64,000 bases of DNA from Chamaecrista fasciculata (GCA_003254925.1 QANZ01029362.1:55504-119503), one strand, 5' to 3'; positions 23,401 through 36,690 are shown, counted from the first letter of the stretch. Translations and numbers: made by a program. The notes: a model not told the origin generated them from the letters alone.

Positions 23401-26400
23401 TCGTACGACCGTAAGTTTCCTTTTTGAGGCAATGAGTATTTTATCTGCTGTTCTTTCTGAATTCTGTTTGTTTTATGGTTCATAACTTTGAGGGTGCCTT
23501 AAATATAAAATACTAATGATTGTTTTAAAATTTAATATTAGACTCTTACTTTGTAATCTTCATTTTCTTTTCCACTTTAGTTATTTTCTTGTTTGTTATT
23601 AATAGCCTCAGTTTGATTAGTGAATAGTTACTTCCTCATTAAAGATGCCTTGCAATGTCTTTCTAAACTTTTGCATGATTGGTGATGAATATCTATGATG
23701 ATAATCATTCAGCAGAGTGCAGTTTATCTTATTGCTGTGGTTGGCCATAAAATAGATTTTTTTAGCTAGCAAGTAAAATGTAAAATGACATTAGAGATAA
23801 ACTCAACAATTTGTGTCTATAGAGACAAGATGGTATAGTTTAACAAGCTTAAGCTTTGAAGGTTTCCAAGTCTTGAGCTTTGTATTATTTGAGTTAGTTT
23901 GGGAATTGGCTCTAAAACCTCGTCTTCTAATATTTTGTCAAGTTAAACTGTTTGAATTTTTTTTATTTTTGTTGGGGTGGTAATATTTTTAGGAATTTTC
24001 TAACCAGTGTCCTAAGAGAATTGGCTAGTAAAACCAATATTTTTAAACTTTAAAAATTCTTAAGGAAGAAAAATGAAGATTAACAGTATTTTTGGGAATT
24101 AGGAAGGGAAGGGAAAGGAAGTGATGAGGGAGAAAAAAAGGGGGGAGGGGAAAGGAAGGTTGAAGACATGTCCTCCCCTTGTTTGGGTTTTGGTAGCTCC
24201 TCCTTATATATGTGAAGGAGAAGGATATTCACAATATTAGTCTATCATCCTTTTGTATCTTTCTTCTATAAGTGGTATTCACAATGTAATATAATATTGT
24301 AATTAGGTAATAAGAAGTTGAAAGAGATGACCTCATAAATTAGGCAAATTTTTTTTCTTTTCCATTTTCTTATAACTATTTTATAGAACATGTTTTCAAA
24401 CACATTATTCTATTTGTTATTTTTAAAACTGACTTTGAAAAAAAAATCCTTTGTGAATGGATTTTCTTGTTTTCACTTTTCAAAAAATGTTTTACAAAAC
24501 AATTTAGAAAGGAAAACATAAAAATAAAATAAAAGTACAAAGGTCTAAATAACTCTTTGGTGGAAACACAAGCTTTATATTTATTAATTGACCTTTTTCC
24601 CATTTCTTTTGAGTTCTACTACCATTTTCGTTTGAGCGCCGGTGCATGTGCATAATTTGAATGAAATTAGCTCTTTGGTCGAGACTGAAGATTTTTGTAA
24701 ACATTCGAGACAGGATTTGACGATTTGTATAGAAAATTTAGGTGCAAAATTGAGATCGAGCATAAGCTTTACAGACCAAAAAAGTACTTCTCTCAAATTA
24801 TAATTATCATTATTGTTGTTGTCATCATTTTAATTGGTTAGAGACTTGGAGGCGAGGGTGGGGGTTAGGAATATGAAAAGAACAAAATACTAGAAGTTTG
24901 CTCTCAACGTGTCATGTTCTAGTTACAAAAGATTTGTTGGTTTCTGTTTAATTTATGTAGCTGCTGACTTGGGAAGGTACCTTTGTGTCAATCTTCAGGT
25001 ATACTCCTGTATCAGATCCAGAATCTAAGGGATATTTTGATTTGTTGATCAAGGTATAGGGATCTAGTCTCATCTTGATTTTCATGCAAACAATCATACA
25101 GAGCTGCTGGGGTTTACTTTTCAAATTGTTGCAGGTGTATCCGCAAGGAAAAATGACTCCGCATTTGGCTAGCTTAAAACCAGGCGATGTACTTGAAGTG
25201 CAAGGGTATGTCATTCACAGAAGCAAATAAATATCAGCTTTCAGCCAAGCTTTCTGCACATCAACCTTATATTTGAATGAAAATTGTTTTCAGGCCCATG
25301 GAAACGCTTAAATACACTCCCAATATGAAGAAACATATTGGCATGGTAAGCTTAATTACACTTGCAGGTATCAGTATTTATGGGATCTAAGGATTCAATC
25401 TTGATTAACCAAGATTTTGTTTTTGGGGACTTCCAGCAGTGCCCTAAACATGCCTTTGCCAATCCCTTTATTATTCTATTTCATTTTATGCATTATGATG
25501 CTATATAGACATAACATGTTACAAATGTCTCATTTTATGAGTTTCCGTGATCGAGCCTGATTTTTTCTTTTTTCTTTTTCATTCACGACTCAGATAGCTG
25601 GTGGCACAGGACTCACTCCAATGCTTCAAGTAATTGAAGCTATATTGAAGAATCCTGATGACAAAACTCAGGTATATGACGAGACTCCTTTTTTATATGC
25701 CTGACACAAAGTCCTCCATGAAATACTGCCAGTCTTTCCCAATTTTTTTTTTTGTTATCAAATTGATTTTGTATGAACAAATATTAATTTTTAAATTATT
25801 GATTCTTTCAATTGGATTCGTATTACTAGATATGCATCAAGGTCAATTTGTTTATGCCATGGAATAACTATGATGACCTGGCTAATAAAGTAAAGCTTAT
25901 GGTGGCCTTTTTACCAATTTAGGTATCCTTGCTTTTCGCTAATAACACCCCAGATGACATTTTGCTTAAACGGAAGCTTGACCTTCTCGCTGCTACCCAT
26001 CCAAACTTCAAGGTAACATTTTTGTTAAGCAAAGTTACTGTTAATCTAAAACCAGTCTCCCTTAGCAATGAGCTAATGAGGGTCCCTTCTTGACAAAATT
26101 TACAGGTATTCTACACTGTATCTAATCCAACAAAGCATTGGAGAGGAGGTGAAGGTCACATATCTAAAGATATGGTCGTCAAAGGGTTACCCAATCCTAG
26201 CGATGATACTCTCATTTTTGTGAGTTTTTCATTTAGAAATTTAAACCCACATAAGTTTGACTATCTTGTCCCTTGTGTTCTGAAACAACATTTATCTCCA
26301 GTGAAACAAAGATGTTTTCCTTCCTATTTTGTTCCTCAAAAGAACATTTAGTGTCCATTTGCGAGATGGTTGAAATCATAAATGTTGGGAGGCAGTTCCA

Positions 26401-27029
26401 AAATCTGTTGTCTGGGGGTACTCATTGATTGCAAAGCAGAATTAGCTTCCCTGGGGAATTGCAAGCTGTTAAAACTACATCTTCTTGACTTCTTTTGCCA
26501 TTATGCCTGTAATTCTAGATTTGAAGACCATGAGTTCGAGTATAGGATCATTTTTGTTTTTCATACTAGTTGTGCACATGTAGTTTTGGTTGATTGTTGT
26601 GTTTGCTGCTGTTGTTGCAAAAGCTATATTTACATATAACCATATTATTGCTGCTTTGCTGCTAATGCCCAATTCCAATTGTTAATACAAGTTTGTGTTG
26701 CCGCCTCAGGTGTGTGGTCCCCCTGGGCTGATGAAACATATATCAGGTGAAAAGGCTGGTTGGGCACAAGGAGAGGTATAGATTTTCGGTTTGTGTTTGT
26801 GTGCGAGAGATTTCGGGTCTGTTTGATTCTGTTCTTAGTTTTTAAAATATCAGAAATAGTTTTTCTAAGATTGGTATCTAACAGGCCTCTAAATTCTTTA
26901 ATCTCTTGAATGACTGCATTTTTTTTTTGGCCTGATTGAATGACTGCATTTTATGGTTTGTTTTTCATGCAGCTCTCTGGCATACTCAAAGAGCTTGGAT
27001 ACAAAGAGAAAATGGTTTACAAGTTCTGA
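20430..27029 (+). CDS. CBR2: NADH-cytochrome b5 reductase-like protein, mitochondrial, 326 aa
   Basis: FAD enzyme that passes electrons from NADH to cytochrome b5-type acceptors; it resembles Arabidopsis At5g20080 along its full length. Thirteen exons: 20430-20597, 21994-22036, 22559-22634, 23222-23281, 23360-23410, 24999-25053, 25135-25205, 25294-25345, 25594-25671, 25923-26012, 26106-26219, 26710-26775, 26973-27029. All junctions are GT-AG and the frame closes exactly. The N-terminus ([16 protein letters not shown]) is a basic presequence, followed by a short hydrophobic segment near residues 35-50. The FAD motif RPYTPVS is at 132-138, GKMTPHL at 156-162, the nucleotide motif GGTGLTPM at 195-202 and CGPPG at 288-292. 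The protein ends in MVYKF. Intron 5 is long (1.6 kb) and intron 12 holds a micro-insertion. Confidence 0.95.
26906..26952 (-). repeat. Micro-insertion with 17-bp target duplication in CBR intron 12
   Basis: TTGAATGACTGCATTTT is present at 26906-26922 and 26936-26952. Between them lie only 13 bp, TTTTTTGGCCTGA. Read on the minus strand the insert is TCAGGCC plus oligo-A, the same end as the LINE-like fragment at 43225. It lies 20 bp upstream of the exon 13 boundary. Confidence 0.8.
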
Positions 27030-27499
27030 GAAATAGAACTTCATCGTCAAACATTTATGAATGTGCCTGCCTTTAAAATTTCAAGCACTAAATTTAATAA
27101 ACTTGTCAATTGCTGAGTGGTATTGAACAGTGAATATTTTGCGGATATTTAACAACGCAGTTCTCGATTAAATACCCATTTTCGTCATATTAATCGGGAA
27201 ATGTTTACTATACTCATTTTACTGTACTCCTAATAACGAAATACTTTATTTACTTTTCTTATATCTTATTATTTTATAGGTTTAACTAATCTATTAGTTT
27301 ATACAACTTGAATCAAGTTTTAATTTAATCTATATTTTTAATCAAAACTTTACTGTTAAATAATAATGAGATTTTGTTTTTGAACAAAACAATTAATGTA
27401 AAAAATAAAAATCATGTTCTAAAGTACATAAGAAGAAGATCAAGGGCATTTTTAGGAAATAAGTAAAAAGGTGTATTTTCATTTTTGGTTAATGATACA
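27030..27499. other. CBR 3' flank
   Basis: 3'UTR and downstream DNA of the reductase gene. A plausible poly(A) signal, AATAAA, lies near 27096. No other feature seen. Confidence 0.5.
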
Positions 27500-28075
27500 T
27501 CACTATTTGGGTGTACGCCTAAATGACCCTCGAACCGGGCCTCTTCTTCCCTCCAAGCCTGGCAAGGCGCACTCGAGCCAATCGAGTGCTCTCTGCACAC
27601 TTAGGGGTGGTCGTGATCCATCCAGGGTCATGGTGCGCGCCTTCAGGTTAACACGCAGTCACCCACGACTGTTTTGTTCTGCAATCCTCGTTGGTGAAGA
27701 TCGTGGGCCACAGACTTAGTCATACCCATGTTCGCCAGTCGTCTGGCGCCCGCCAAGCAACGCAACACGCAATCACCCACGATTGCCTTGTCTCGCAAAT
27801 CTCGGTCTCCACCACTCCCGCTGGTGGAGATCGTGCCTGGCTACGTGGTGCGCCTCGCGCGCTGGCCACCACTCTCCCCCATGCTCTATAAATAGAGCTC
27901 AACCCAGCAGACTAAGGTTAGCTATTTCTCATCTTTCAAAATTCTCTTACTCTCACATCTCGCATACACTAACTTGAGCGTCAGAGTATTCTTCGCAGGG
28001 CCCCCTTGTGAAGTTCTTGCAGGTACTTAGACAATCAAATCGCTCTCGCAGCCTACATTTGTTGAACTAGGTAAG
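27500..28075 (+). mobile_element. GC-rich LTR fragment or solo LTR, Gypsy-like
   Basis: A sharp GC-rich island in AT-rich DNA. It contains a TATA box (CTCTATAAATAGAGCTC, about 27884-27900), a pyrimidine-rich leader and the phrase ACTTGAGCGTCAGAGTATTC, which is characteristic of many plant Gypsy-type LTRs just after transcription start. Two internal blocks (CACCCACGACTG... and CACCCACGATTG...) repeat with about 118-bp spacing. No gag-pol coding follows, so it is a solo or isolated LTR. The exact ends and target duplication were not resolved. Small open frames here on both strands result from the base composition. Confidence 0.6.
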
Positions 28076-28506
28076 CTTGTCCATTTTCTAGTTTATCAGT
28101 TAATATTTTGAAAAATTAGGCATAGAATATTTTATTGTTCTTGCTATATTCTGAATACATGCATCAAAATGTTATGATTTTTCCAAGCAACTTACTTACA
28201 TTGAACATGTTACTCCAAAGTTTTCAAAACTATAGCCACATAGCAAAACATAATTTAGCTCACAATTAAAAGTCTGTAAAAAAAAAAAAAAGGTAATTTG
28301 AATGTGCTTATGTATTAATAATATTGAATCGATTGATTCTAAAATAAAATTCTATTAATTCATGAAGCAAGAACCATTATTATTGAAAAAACCTGGAAAT
28401 GCTCAACATACATGCTACTAATTTAATATACCAAAAATAACATTTTCTTAATTATTATTATTTGGTCATGAATTATATATATATTGATTAAATAAAAAAG
28501 GACCAA

Positions 28507-28795
28507 AGGCAACACAATTTTTTTTTGTCTAAACAAGAACTTCATTCATGAGGGAAACAATACAATAGCATAAGATTATACATCAAAGGAGGTACAAACA
28601 TGACTCAAATCTAACAATAAAACTCAGCCATGAGCTCCTAAAATTGATTACAAAGGAGAATCAAAGAAACTTTGGGAACACACCAAAGTATATCAAGAAC
28701 TAAGTCCATATCTCCTCTCAAATACATGAGGAAACTAGATCTATTCTAAAATTTAAAATACAAAGAAAAAAATAAGAAGAATAAGAGGCAACACA
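28507..28795 (-). mobile_element. Short retroposon (SINE or 5'-truncated LINE) with 10-bp target duplication
   Basis: AGGCAACACA flanks the element at 28507-28516 and 28786-28795. The 269-bp insert begins on the plus strand with an oligo-T run and so is a minus-strand retroposon with a 3' oligo-A tail. There is no open frame. The layout fits target-primed reverse transcription. Confidence 0.8.
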
Positions 28796-29072
28796 TCTCT
28801 CTTTAATCTCTAAGAAAGGTTCTTCCTATTTTTTCTCTTTCATGTTAAGTAGGAACCTTCTAACTAAGGAAGAGATAAAATATATACAAAACTTAAAAAT
28901 CAATACTCCTTCCCGCCCATGTCCAAAAATGCACAATTTAAATTTCAAGCCCAATCTTCTTTGAACTATAATGGGCCCAATTAATTTTGGACTGAGACGA
29001 AAGGCCCAATAAATCCTCATAGAAAATAACAAATTAAACGACAAAACCCAGACAACCTGAAATACCCCTCTC

Positions 29073-29074
<2 letters not shown>

Positions 29075-29110
<36 letters not shown>

Positions 29111-29134
29111 TCTCTTTCTCTCTCTCTCTCTCTA
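29075..29134. repeat. (CT)n-(AC)n-(CT)n microsatellite upstream of the CCCH gene
   Basis: About 22 bp of CT, 15 bp of AC and about 24 bp of CT/TC in a row, ending roughly 105 bp before the start codon at 29241. Such pyrimidine tracts are common in plant core promoters and 5'UTRs, so this may be part of the CCCH gene leader. Confidence 0.85.
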
Positions 29135-29240
29135 TCTCCGGGACGATCTCTTAACCACGTAAGAGTGAAATTCGAACATTGATGGACTATTCTTGATCTC
29201 TTCTGGTAATTACTCTCCAAGAGGCTTCTCTTTTCGAAAT

Positions 29241-32200
29241 ATGGACGAAGATTTGCTTAAGCGAAACACCGATTGCGTCTATTTCTTGGCTTCTCCTCTC
29301 ACTTGCAAGAAGGTTCGTCTCAAAAGATTTCCTCCCTTCGTTTTCTTTTTGTTTTTCCTTGTACTCTTTTCGTTGTATGATTTTACTTCTTCTCGGTTTC
29401 CTTTTATTTTTTGTGTTAATCCGCATTTTGGTTATGCGGTTTGACAATGGTGTTCATTCTGCCAATGATGGATGCTTCTTTGGCGCCCATTGTTGAATGT
29501 GTTTGCTCTAACCCTATCGTTCACGGATCTTCGGTTCTCATTCTTGCATTGCGATTATCATGCTTCGTGATTCTCGGCCGAATTAGGTTTTTTACTTTTT
29601 CTGAACTACAATAATGCTCAGTGTTCAGGAGTTCATACGGCTTTCTGTTTTCTTCTTCTTCTTCTTCTTTCAATATATCAATTTGATGTTTCTATTCAGT
29701 GGATTTTCCCCTAGGGTTTTATTCTGGAAACTAAGAACATAAAACGCTTATTTATATATTTACTCTTTATCCGGTCATATATTTTCAAGCTAAATTCATT
29801 GTATGCATATCACCCATTATGGTGCTCTACCTCAAATAACATTTCTTTATCTTTCCAGGGTGCTGATTGTGAGTATCGGCATAATGAGATTGCAAGGCTA
29901 AACCCAAGGGATTGCTGGTACTGGTTATCTGGGAACTGCCTTAATCCAACTTGCGCTTTTAGACACCCTGTGAGTTCATATTTCACTGTTAATTATTTTT
30001 CTGACTGTTTTTGTAACCTTGTAAATGTACGTGTGTGTGCGTGTTACTTGATACTTAGACATATCTTGTGCTAAAACTTTGATATCCTTTTTGTTTAATT
30101 CATTTTTCAATCTTATTTATTGTTTCACTCATACAGGCTTTGTGTGGTCGAAAATGTGATTTCATCTTAAGTTATAACTTCTCAAGATATACTGAGTACC
30201 AACATGGCTGAATCTACCTTACACCTGCTCAAATATTGTGGCTTCTGTAAACAACTTTATTTTTGATTGCCTTATGCAAAATTTCACAATTATGTCTAGT
30301 TATTGTTGGCAAAACAATGCTTATTAGTTTAGTTGTTTACCACTTTTTTAGGTTTGATTTATTCAATTACTGGAAGCCCAACCAAAATTTCTATAGATAG
30401 TGATAAATTTCCTTTTAATAATAAATAAAGAAACCTTAACTTCTTTTTTTGAGGAAAAAAAGTTTAGACCTATGTCATTGTGTTAGATGCATGTCAGACA
30501 TGGACACTAACATGTTGCTATGATTGATTGAAATTGTATGCTTATACATTGGTAGATGTCAAAATCAAAAAAAGAAAAGGTTTCTGCAATTTTTCTTTTA
30601 TTTTCTTAAACCAGTTCCTGACACAAGAATTTTTCAATTTGTTTCTCTTAGTCAAATTACAAAGAAAAATAGAAAGGTTGACCATTGCCCTTTTGGTTAA
30701 CATGGTTAACAAATGAATTAAAACACAGATAAAAAACTTTTTTTTTCATCACACAGAGGGCAGAAGAAAAGGGTATCCCATTGGAGGATGTCAACTTCAC
30801 CAGTGAATGAGGAGACTTAAAAATTGGATTTGGCCTTTTTGGTCATGACATCATATATCTTTAATCTTGCGATATATAGCATTGAGTCTTTCCTTGTATA
30901 GCGATATAAAACAACAACAACAACAAGCAAAGCTTTTTTTCACTACGTTGGGTTGACTATATGGATCAGGACACCAACTGTTCTGTCTTTGCACATTGTA
31001 TAGTGGTATACAATCGTATAAATTCAATTGGAGGATAATTAGGATTATATTTTATTCATTTCTAAGGGAAATTGACCTTATTTGGTTGATGATAAAAATG
31101 TGAAGTTTATGAGTAGAAATGTTTATTCCTTGCATAATTCATAAACTGTGAAATTTCATGATATCCCCCACTCCCNTATATTGATTACTTCTCTTTACTG
31201 GTAATAACCTATTAGCAATTGACTCTTGTCAAATGTACAGCCATTGGAAGGGCATACTGGAGTGCCATCTGAACATACGCAGTCTTCTATACCTGCAAAC
31301 AAGACGACCGTTCCCTGTTATTTTTTCTTCAATGGATTTTGCAATAAAGGTGATAGATGCTCATTTTTACATGGTCCTGATTATAGTTCGTTTCCCATCA
31401 ACCCTGTGAAGAATGAGTCTGGAAGCAATGATCCACTCCCCCTTGAAAATAAAACATCTTCAGGAGATAAAACTGGTGCAATATCAACAACAGAAAAATA
31501 TCTTGATCCATCTGAAATTGTCTCAAAGGCTCTGCAAAGTTGTAAATTTCAGCCTATTGAAGATTTTCAGCAAACAGTACCAAAAAGTGCTAAACAGCAA
31601 GATACTTCCTTGCAGATAGCTGCTTATGAGTATCAAGAAGCCACAGAGATTAAGCTGGACTCCATAACTCCAGAAGAAGGCTTTGTTTGTAGCATTTCTC
31701 ATATATGCACTGAACAGGATGCAGAGGAGCAAGTAAATAGTCACATAGAACCTGAGGATAGATGGGAGTCGTCCCCTGGATTTGATGTTCTTGTTGATGA
31801 TGAAATGGAGAACTTGGGTTATGAGGACGATTCTGAATATTTACCTGTGCTTGATAGGGAACACGGGGAGTTGACTGGGCAACACTTGCGGTATGAATTT
31901 AAAGACACAGCTGAGTATGATCCTATATGCCCAGAAGGTGGCATTCTGTATGAACAAGAGATTTATGATGGTTACCCATGTATGGATGATGATTGTACAT
32001 TTGCTGATGATAGAAATATTCCTGCTTATACCAGAGAGAGAATCATAGATTCTATATTGTCCAGGAAGAGAATTCGGATGCCAGCTGAAATGAGTGTCCA
32101 TGACAGGAACTTAGATCTACGAGACCATCTGAGGAGACGTAGGGAAATTAATGGTCAACATGTTACAGGCTTTATAAGAAGACATGAATCATCTTGTGTG

Positions 32201-32659
32201 ATGTTTCGGAACCCAGAAAGGTATAGAAGACATGGTGTTGATCAGCGGCTAAGTAGAAGATTGACATCAGAGGTGGGATTGAGCATGATTGACTCAAATG
32301 GAAGGGGTGAAACTCTTGCACGTGCCTACAACCACGGCATATTTAGGCATTCTCAGCAACAAATATCAAGGAGGCAGCCGCAGCTTTATAAAGAAAGACT
32401 AGCTAAACGGCCGTTTCTTTCATCTAAAATCTCCAGGAAATCAGTTCCGAAGCAAAGAAGATCAAGTCATGAGTCTGCTACTTCTACATTTAATGGACCG
32501 AAGACTCTGGCAGAAATTAAAGAAGAGAAGAAAGCTGCAGAAGAAGGGCATTTCAAAAGCACCTCAGCTGACTTTCAGGATCCCAAACCTCTTAGTGAAA
32601 TCCTCAAGGACAAGAGGAGGTCGGATTGTGTTGCAAATGGCGATACCTGCAATAATTGA
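29241..32659 (+). CDS. CCCH zinc-finger protein with three fingers, 533 aa (C3H17/C3H34-like)
   Basis: Probable RNA- or DNA-binding nuclear regulator. Three exons, all phase 0: 29241-29312, 29859-29969 and 31241-32659. Finger 1 uses C12, C22, C28 and H32 (C-x9-C-x5-C-x3-H) and is split by intron 1. Finger 2 uses C43, C51, C56 and H60 (C-x7-C-x4-C-x3-H). Finger 3 uses C87, C95, C101 and H105 (C-x7-C-x5-C-x3-H). An acidic middle region (about 190-270) is followed by an Arg-rich region (RRRREI, RRLTSE). The C-terminus holds two related motifs, FNGPKTLAEIKEEKK and FQDPKPLSEILKDKRR. From memory the closest Arabidopsis relatives are the C3H17 group. One ambiguous base lies in intron 2 (31176). Intact. 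Confidence 0.92.
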
Positions 32660-33275
32660 ATTATGAGACTAGTACGGTTCATGATTTCTAGAGTAACATC
32701 TTTGATGAATATAAGGAGAATGATATATTGACTGGAGAAGGTGGTTGAGAAGCAGCAGAGGAGATGGTCATAGATGAATGTGATGATTATTTTACTTTTC
32801 TGGAAGGTAGTATAGGGCTCACAGGTGAAGATTACTGGTCTTTGTCTAGATTCTTTTTTTTTATCTTCTAATCTTTTCTAAGTAGTTGAGTATATTAATT
32901 TGGACTGAGAAGTTTAAACAAGAGTGGGTTACTGACTTGCATGAACTTTGAAAGTAGGTTAAACTATTGCCTACTTGTGTTGTGTTCTCTGTACAGGCTT
33001 ATAAGAACTCACTACCTGGTTAATGCTTTTGTATCGTAGTTCTTCCTGAGTTCAGCTAATGAGCATCTATTTTGGCGGCGATGTGCCTGAATTCTAAAAA
33101 CTCCCTTTCTCCTTTTCTTTTTTCCTTACCTTATTGGATAAATGTTTTAGGTAGAGATGTGCAAAATCCAGTGCAGGCCTTTCAAATAGGGCCGGGCTGG
33201 TTTGAAAAAGTGTAACATTTTTTTATGGGGCCAGGCTAAATACTGGAGTCTATAATTTTCCGGTCCAGTTTGTGT

Positions 33276-33308
<33 letters not shown>

Positions 33309-34456
33309 TATCAACTGACAATGACAACCTTGGATTAATTTAACCCAGATCTTTTCTTAACCAAAATCAGATTTAGCCTCTCTTGTCAGTCTTGTGCTGG
33401 TTTCTCGGCTTTTCAACCTTAGATTTCTACATAATTACTACCAGTAAGCACTAGTTGGATTATCAACATAGGATTCATCTCAGTAGTAAATCTAAACAAA
33501 ATTTTAAGTTCGAAATTTTGTGAAGGTTTAACTCTTGCTGTGTATTTCTACATAATTACTACCAGTAAACACTAGTTGCAAATTAAAATCTCTTGCTGTG
33601 TATTTCAACTCTGCAATTCATGTTGTATAAAGTATAAACTCTTTCATTCGTTTTGTCTTATCATTTGTTTCATCAATTTCATTTGTTACAACTCCATGGC
33701 AAACAAAAAGGCTATCCCCACAAACACCCTAATTGTTTCTTTGCCTTCCCAAAATCAACGCGTTCAACTCTATTTTGTTAATATTATATTACTCCAGCAT
33801 GGTTTCTATGCACTTTATTTATTTCCCAATAACGCCAGAAGCCACATATATAAGATATTTATATCTGTACTATAATATATCTATATCTATATCTATACTA
33901 TATTATATGGCTCCACCTCTTATGGTTGGTCAAAAATAGTAAATTAAAAAATTAAAAAAGAAAAAAAAAATCACCACTCTCTCTCCCCACTCACTCCCCC
34001 CACTTCTTTAAAAAAATGCAAAAAATAATTAAAAATTAAAAAATATCACCACTCTCTCTCTCCACTCACTCTCCCANGATGAGATTTACGAAAGTGAAAA
34101 CTTATTATTTAGTCTTTTAATTTTCATACTTTTAACGATTTAGTTCTTAAACTATAAATGTCAAATCAAACGTTACCTAGATAACGGGCGGAAAGCCCTA
34201 AGAGATATATATATATATATATATATATGGGTTAACAAAGTCATGACATAAGGAACACTTTCTTTCACTGTTTCTGATTGACTTTAATTTGGAGGGATTC
34301 TCAGTTCTGATATATGATAGTGATATATAAATAAATAATTCAAACCTCATAAAAACGTCAGATGATTTGAATTCAAAGTTTTATATATCAAATCAAGCAA
34401 TTATCATATTCTGGATTTATATTACGTACAATTCTTTAATCGTGAGATTAAAAAAA
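32660..34456. other. Intergenic with small repeats
   Basis: 3'UTR of the CCCH gene, then repeat-derived DNA. A GGGCCGGGCTGG/GGGGCCAGGC segment near 33190-33235 resembles common plant MITE ends. A TA microsatellite lies at 33277-33308. A duplicated TACATAATTACTACCAGTAA.CACTAGTTG block is at about 33429 and 33548. A diverged duplication around 33942-34076 shares TCACCACTCTCTCTC.CCACTCACTC. One ambiguous base lies near 34077. Confidence 0.55.
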
Positions 34457-36189
34457 TGTTGAAATTTTTGTGTGGATTAGCATTATTGTAAGATTAATAT
34501 TTGTGTTTATTGATAAGTAATTAATTTATCGTAAATATAAATAAGAATAGATTGGGTTCATATTATTTGTGGTAATTCATGATGGGTTGGATTATCCATA
34601 AGCCATCCGGGATCGGGCCAAGAACTCCAAGCCACGTCCTAAGAGTATTAGTAATTATCCCATTGAATTACTAATGTTTATATGGAGTTTATTTGTTAAA
34701 GGAATTGTTTTGTAATTATGTTTAGGACCATTTTGTAATATTCACTATGGACTAATTGTTATTTTGTGACCAAAATTATGGTTGGTCCATTTTTGACCCG
34801 ATAATATGCACTTAAATTGTGATTTTGTGACCAAAATTATTTTTTTAACCCCTTTTGGCCAAAATTTTGAAATCTTTACTTATGGAAATTAGTTTGGCAT
34901 TGTTAGCAACTTGTGATTGAGTACTCACCTATCCAGTTGTAAGGTTGTTTTGTTTTGTGGACTGAAAAATTGTATTGACGGTGGACATACCCTATCGGTG
35001 TGACATTTGTTAATGTAATCAGTTTTGAGATAATTAATTGCTTTATTCAGTTTTGTGGACCAATCCGGTAATTAATTAATGCTATCCAAGTGAGAGATAT
35101 TATTATATTTGTATGGATTAACATTAATTAACTATTATTTGAAATTACTGATTAAGCAATTGATTTTGTTTATTTTGTCCTAATATCTCAACTTTATTTT
35201 GGATTGATGGGCACTTGAGATATTTGTTTTGGACAAAATATTTTGAATGGGTCTCCTATATGAGATAAAACATTTGTTTTAATAACCGCTTTATGGGAAT
35301 GACTTAGGTGAAATCTTATTTTGAAATGCCCATTAATTTCACCTGGTTAAGTCTTGCAGTGTTTTGGTTTATCTCATGGAACCTATATTTAGGTGAGTGC
35401 TTAAGAAATTTGAATTGCACTCTTGTGTTTTTTGTTGATAAGCTTTCCAATCTTGTGTGAATCCCTTAGACTTCCGCTGCTTTGCTCAAGTGTACACTAT
35501 TTAAGTTGTAACATTTCGTATAAGTGTACTTGAGACATACTTAAGCAATTTTGTTAGGGATTATTGAAGAACTATTAACATGTCATTAGGTACTTGTAAC
35601 GTACTTTAAATCATTTGTTGGCCTTTTGATTTCTTGTTCGATTCGAATGATTTTTGTTACTTGGATCCAGATTAGATTAGCTGAGGAGATCGTTTCGTCT
35701 ACTTCAAGCTACTTGTTTTTTGTTTTTGGAATGACTGTTTTGTTTTAAATGGTCGGATAGACACCTACAGTCACTTCAAATATGTATCGCTTTTGTGAAT
35801 CCATTTATTGGATTATATGGTTGAGGATTCAGATTTTTGACATGCATTTGATTCCATTTTTTTATTCCTCTAACCATCTGTTGCCAGACTTGATTTGTTA
35901 TAAGCTCCTCTCAAATTACAGGATTTGTCGTTTATAAAATTTGGTTTAAAAATTCCTGTTTGTGGGAGAGAAGATTGGTTAATCTCAGACTATTTGTATG
36001 TTAATTGTGGATTTACCCTATCGGTAGAACATAGTTAATATGCAATTTTGTGATGCATGCTCATTTGTATCTTGTCAGCATTGTGTTTTGTTTATAATGT
36101 TTCTGGAGTCTGTTGTATCCTATCGATATGGAGACGACAGATTCATTTTGTGTTGATCCCCTCTTTGTTCTTTCAAATTTTGTATACAT

Positions 36190-36690
36190 GTGTTTTCACT
36201 TTTTGATAAAGTTGCATAAGCTGATTCTGTGAGGGAAATCTTGTGCGACAATTATGTTGTTAGACATAATTAATATTTCTCATTTGTTGATGGCCAAATC
36301 AGCTTCTGGTTTTAGCAACTTTCATAAAGTTGCATAAGCTGATTCTGTGAGGGAAATCTTGTGTGATAATTATGTTGTGAGACATAATTAATATTTTCCA
36401 TTTGTTAAATGGCCAAATCAGCTTCTGGTTTTAGTAACTTTCATGAAGTTGTATAAGTTGATTCTGTGAGGGAAATCTTGTGTGATAATTATGTTGTGAG
36501 ACATAATTAATATTTCCCATTTGTTGATGGCCAAATCAGCTTCTGGTTTTAACAACTTCCATTAGGTTGCATAAGCTGATTTTGTGAAGGAAACTTTGTG
36601 TTATAATTATGTTTTGAGACATAATTATTGTTTCCCATTTGTTAGTGACCATATCAGCTTTTCGTTTTAAGCAACTTTCTGTGGTGAAAA
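36190..36690. repeat. Tandem array, about 118-bp unit, four copies
   Basis: Copies begin at 36211, 36329, 36448 and 36566 with GTTGCATAAGCTGATTCTGT or close variants. Each contains GACATAATTAAT.TTT and GGCCAAATCAGCTTCTGGTT. It lies inside the LTR retroelement body. The last copy is the most diverged. Confidence 0.85.

Noticed and set aside
27412..27977. Several overlapping frames on both strands
   Set aside because: Caused by the GC-rich LTR, where stop codons are rare; no protein family recognised.
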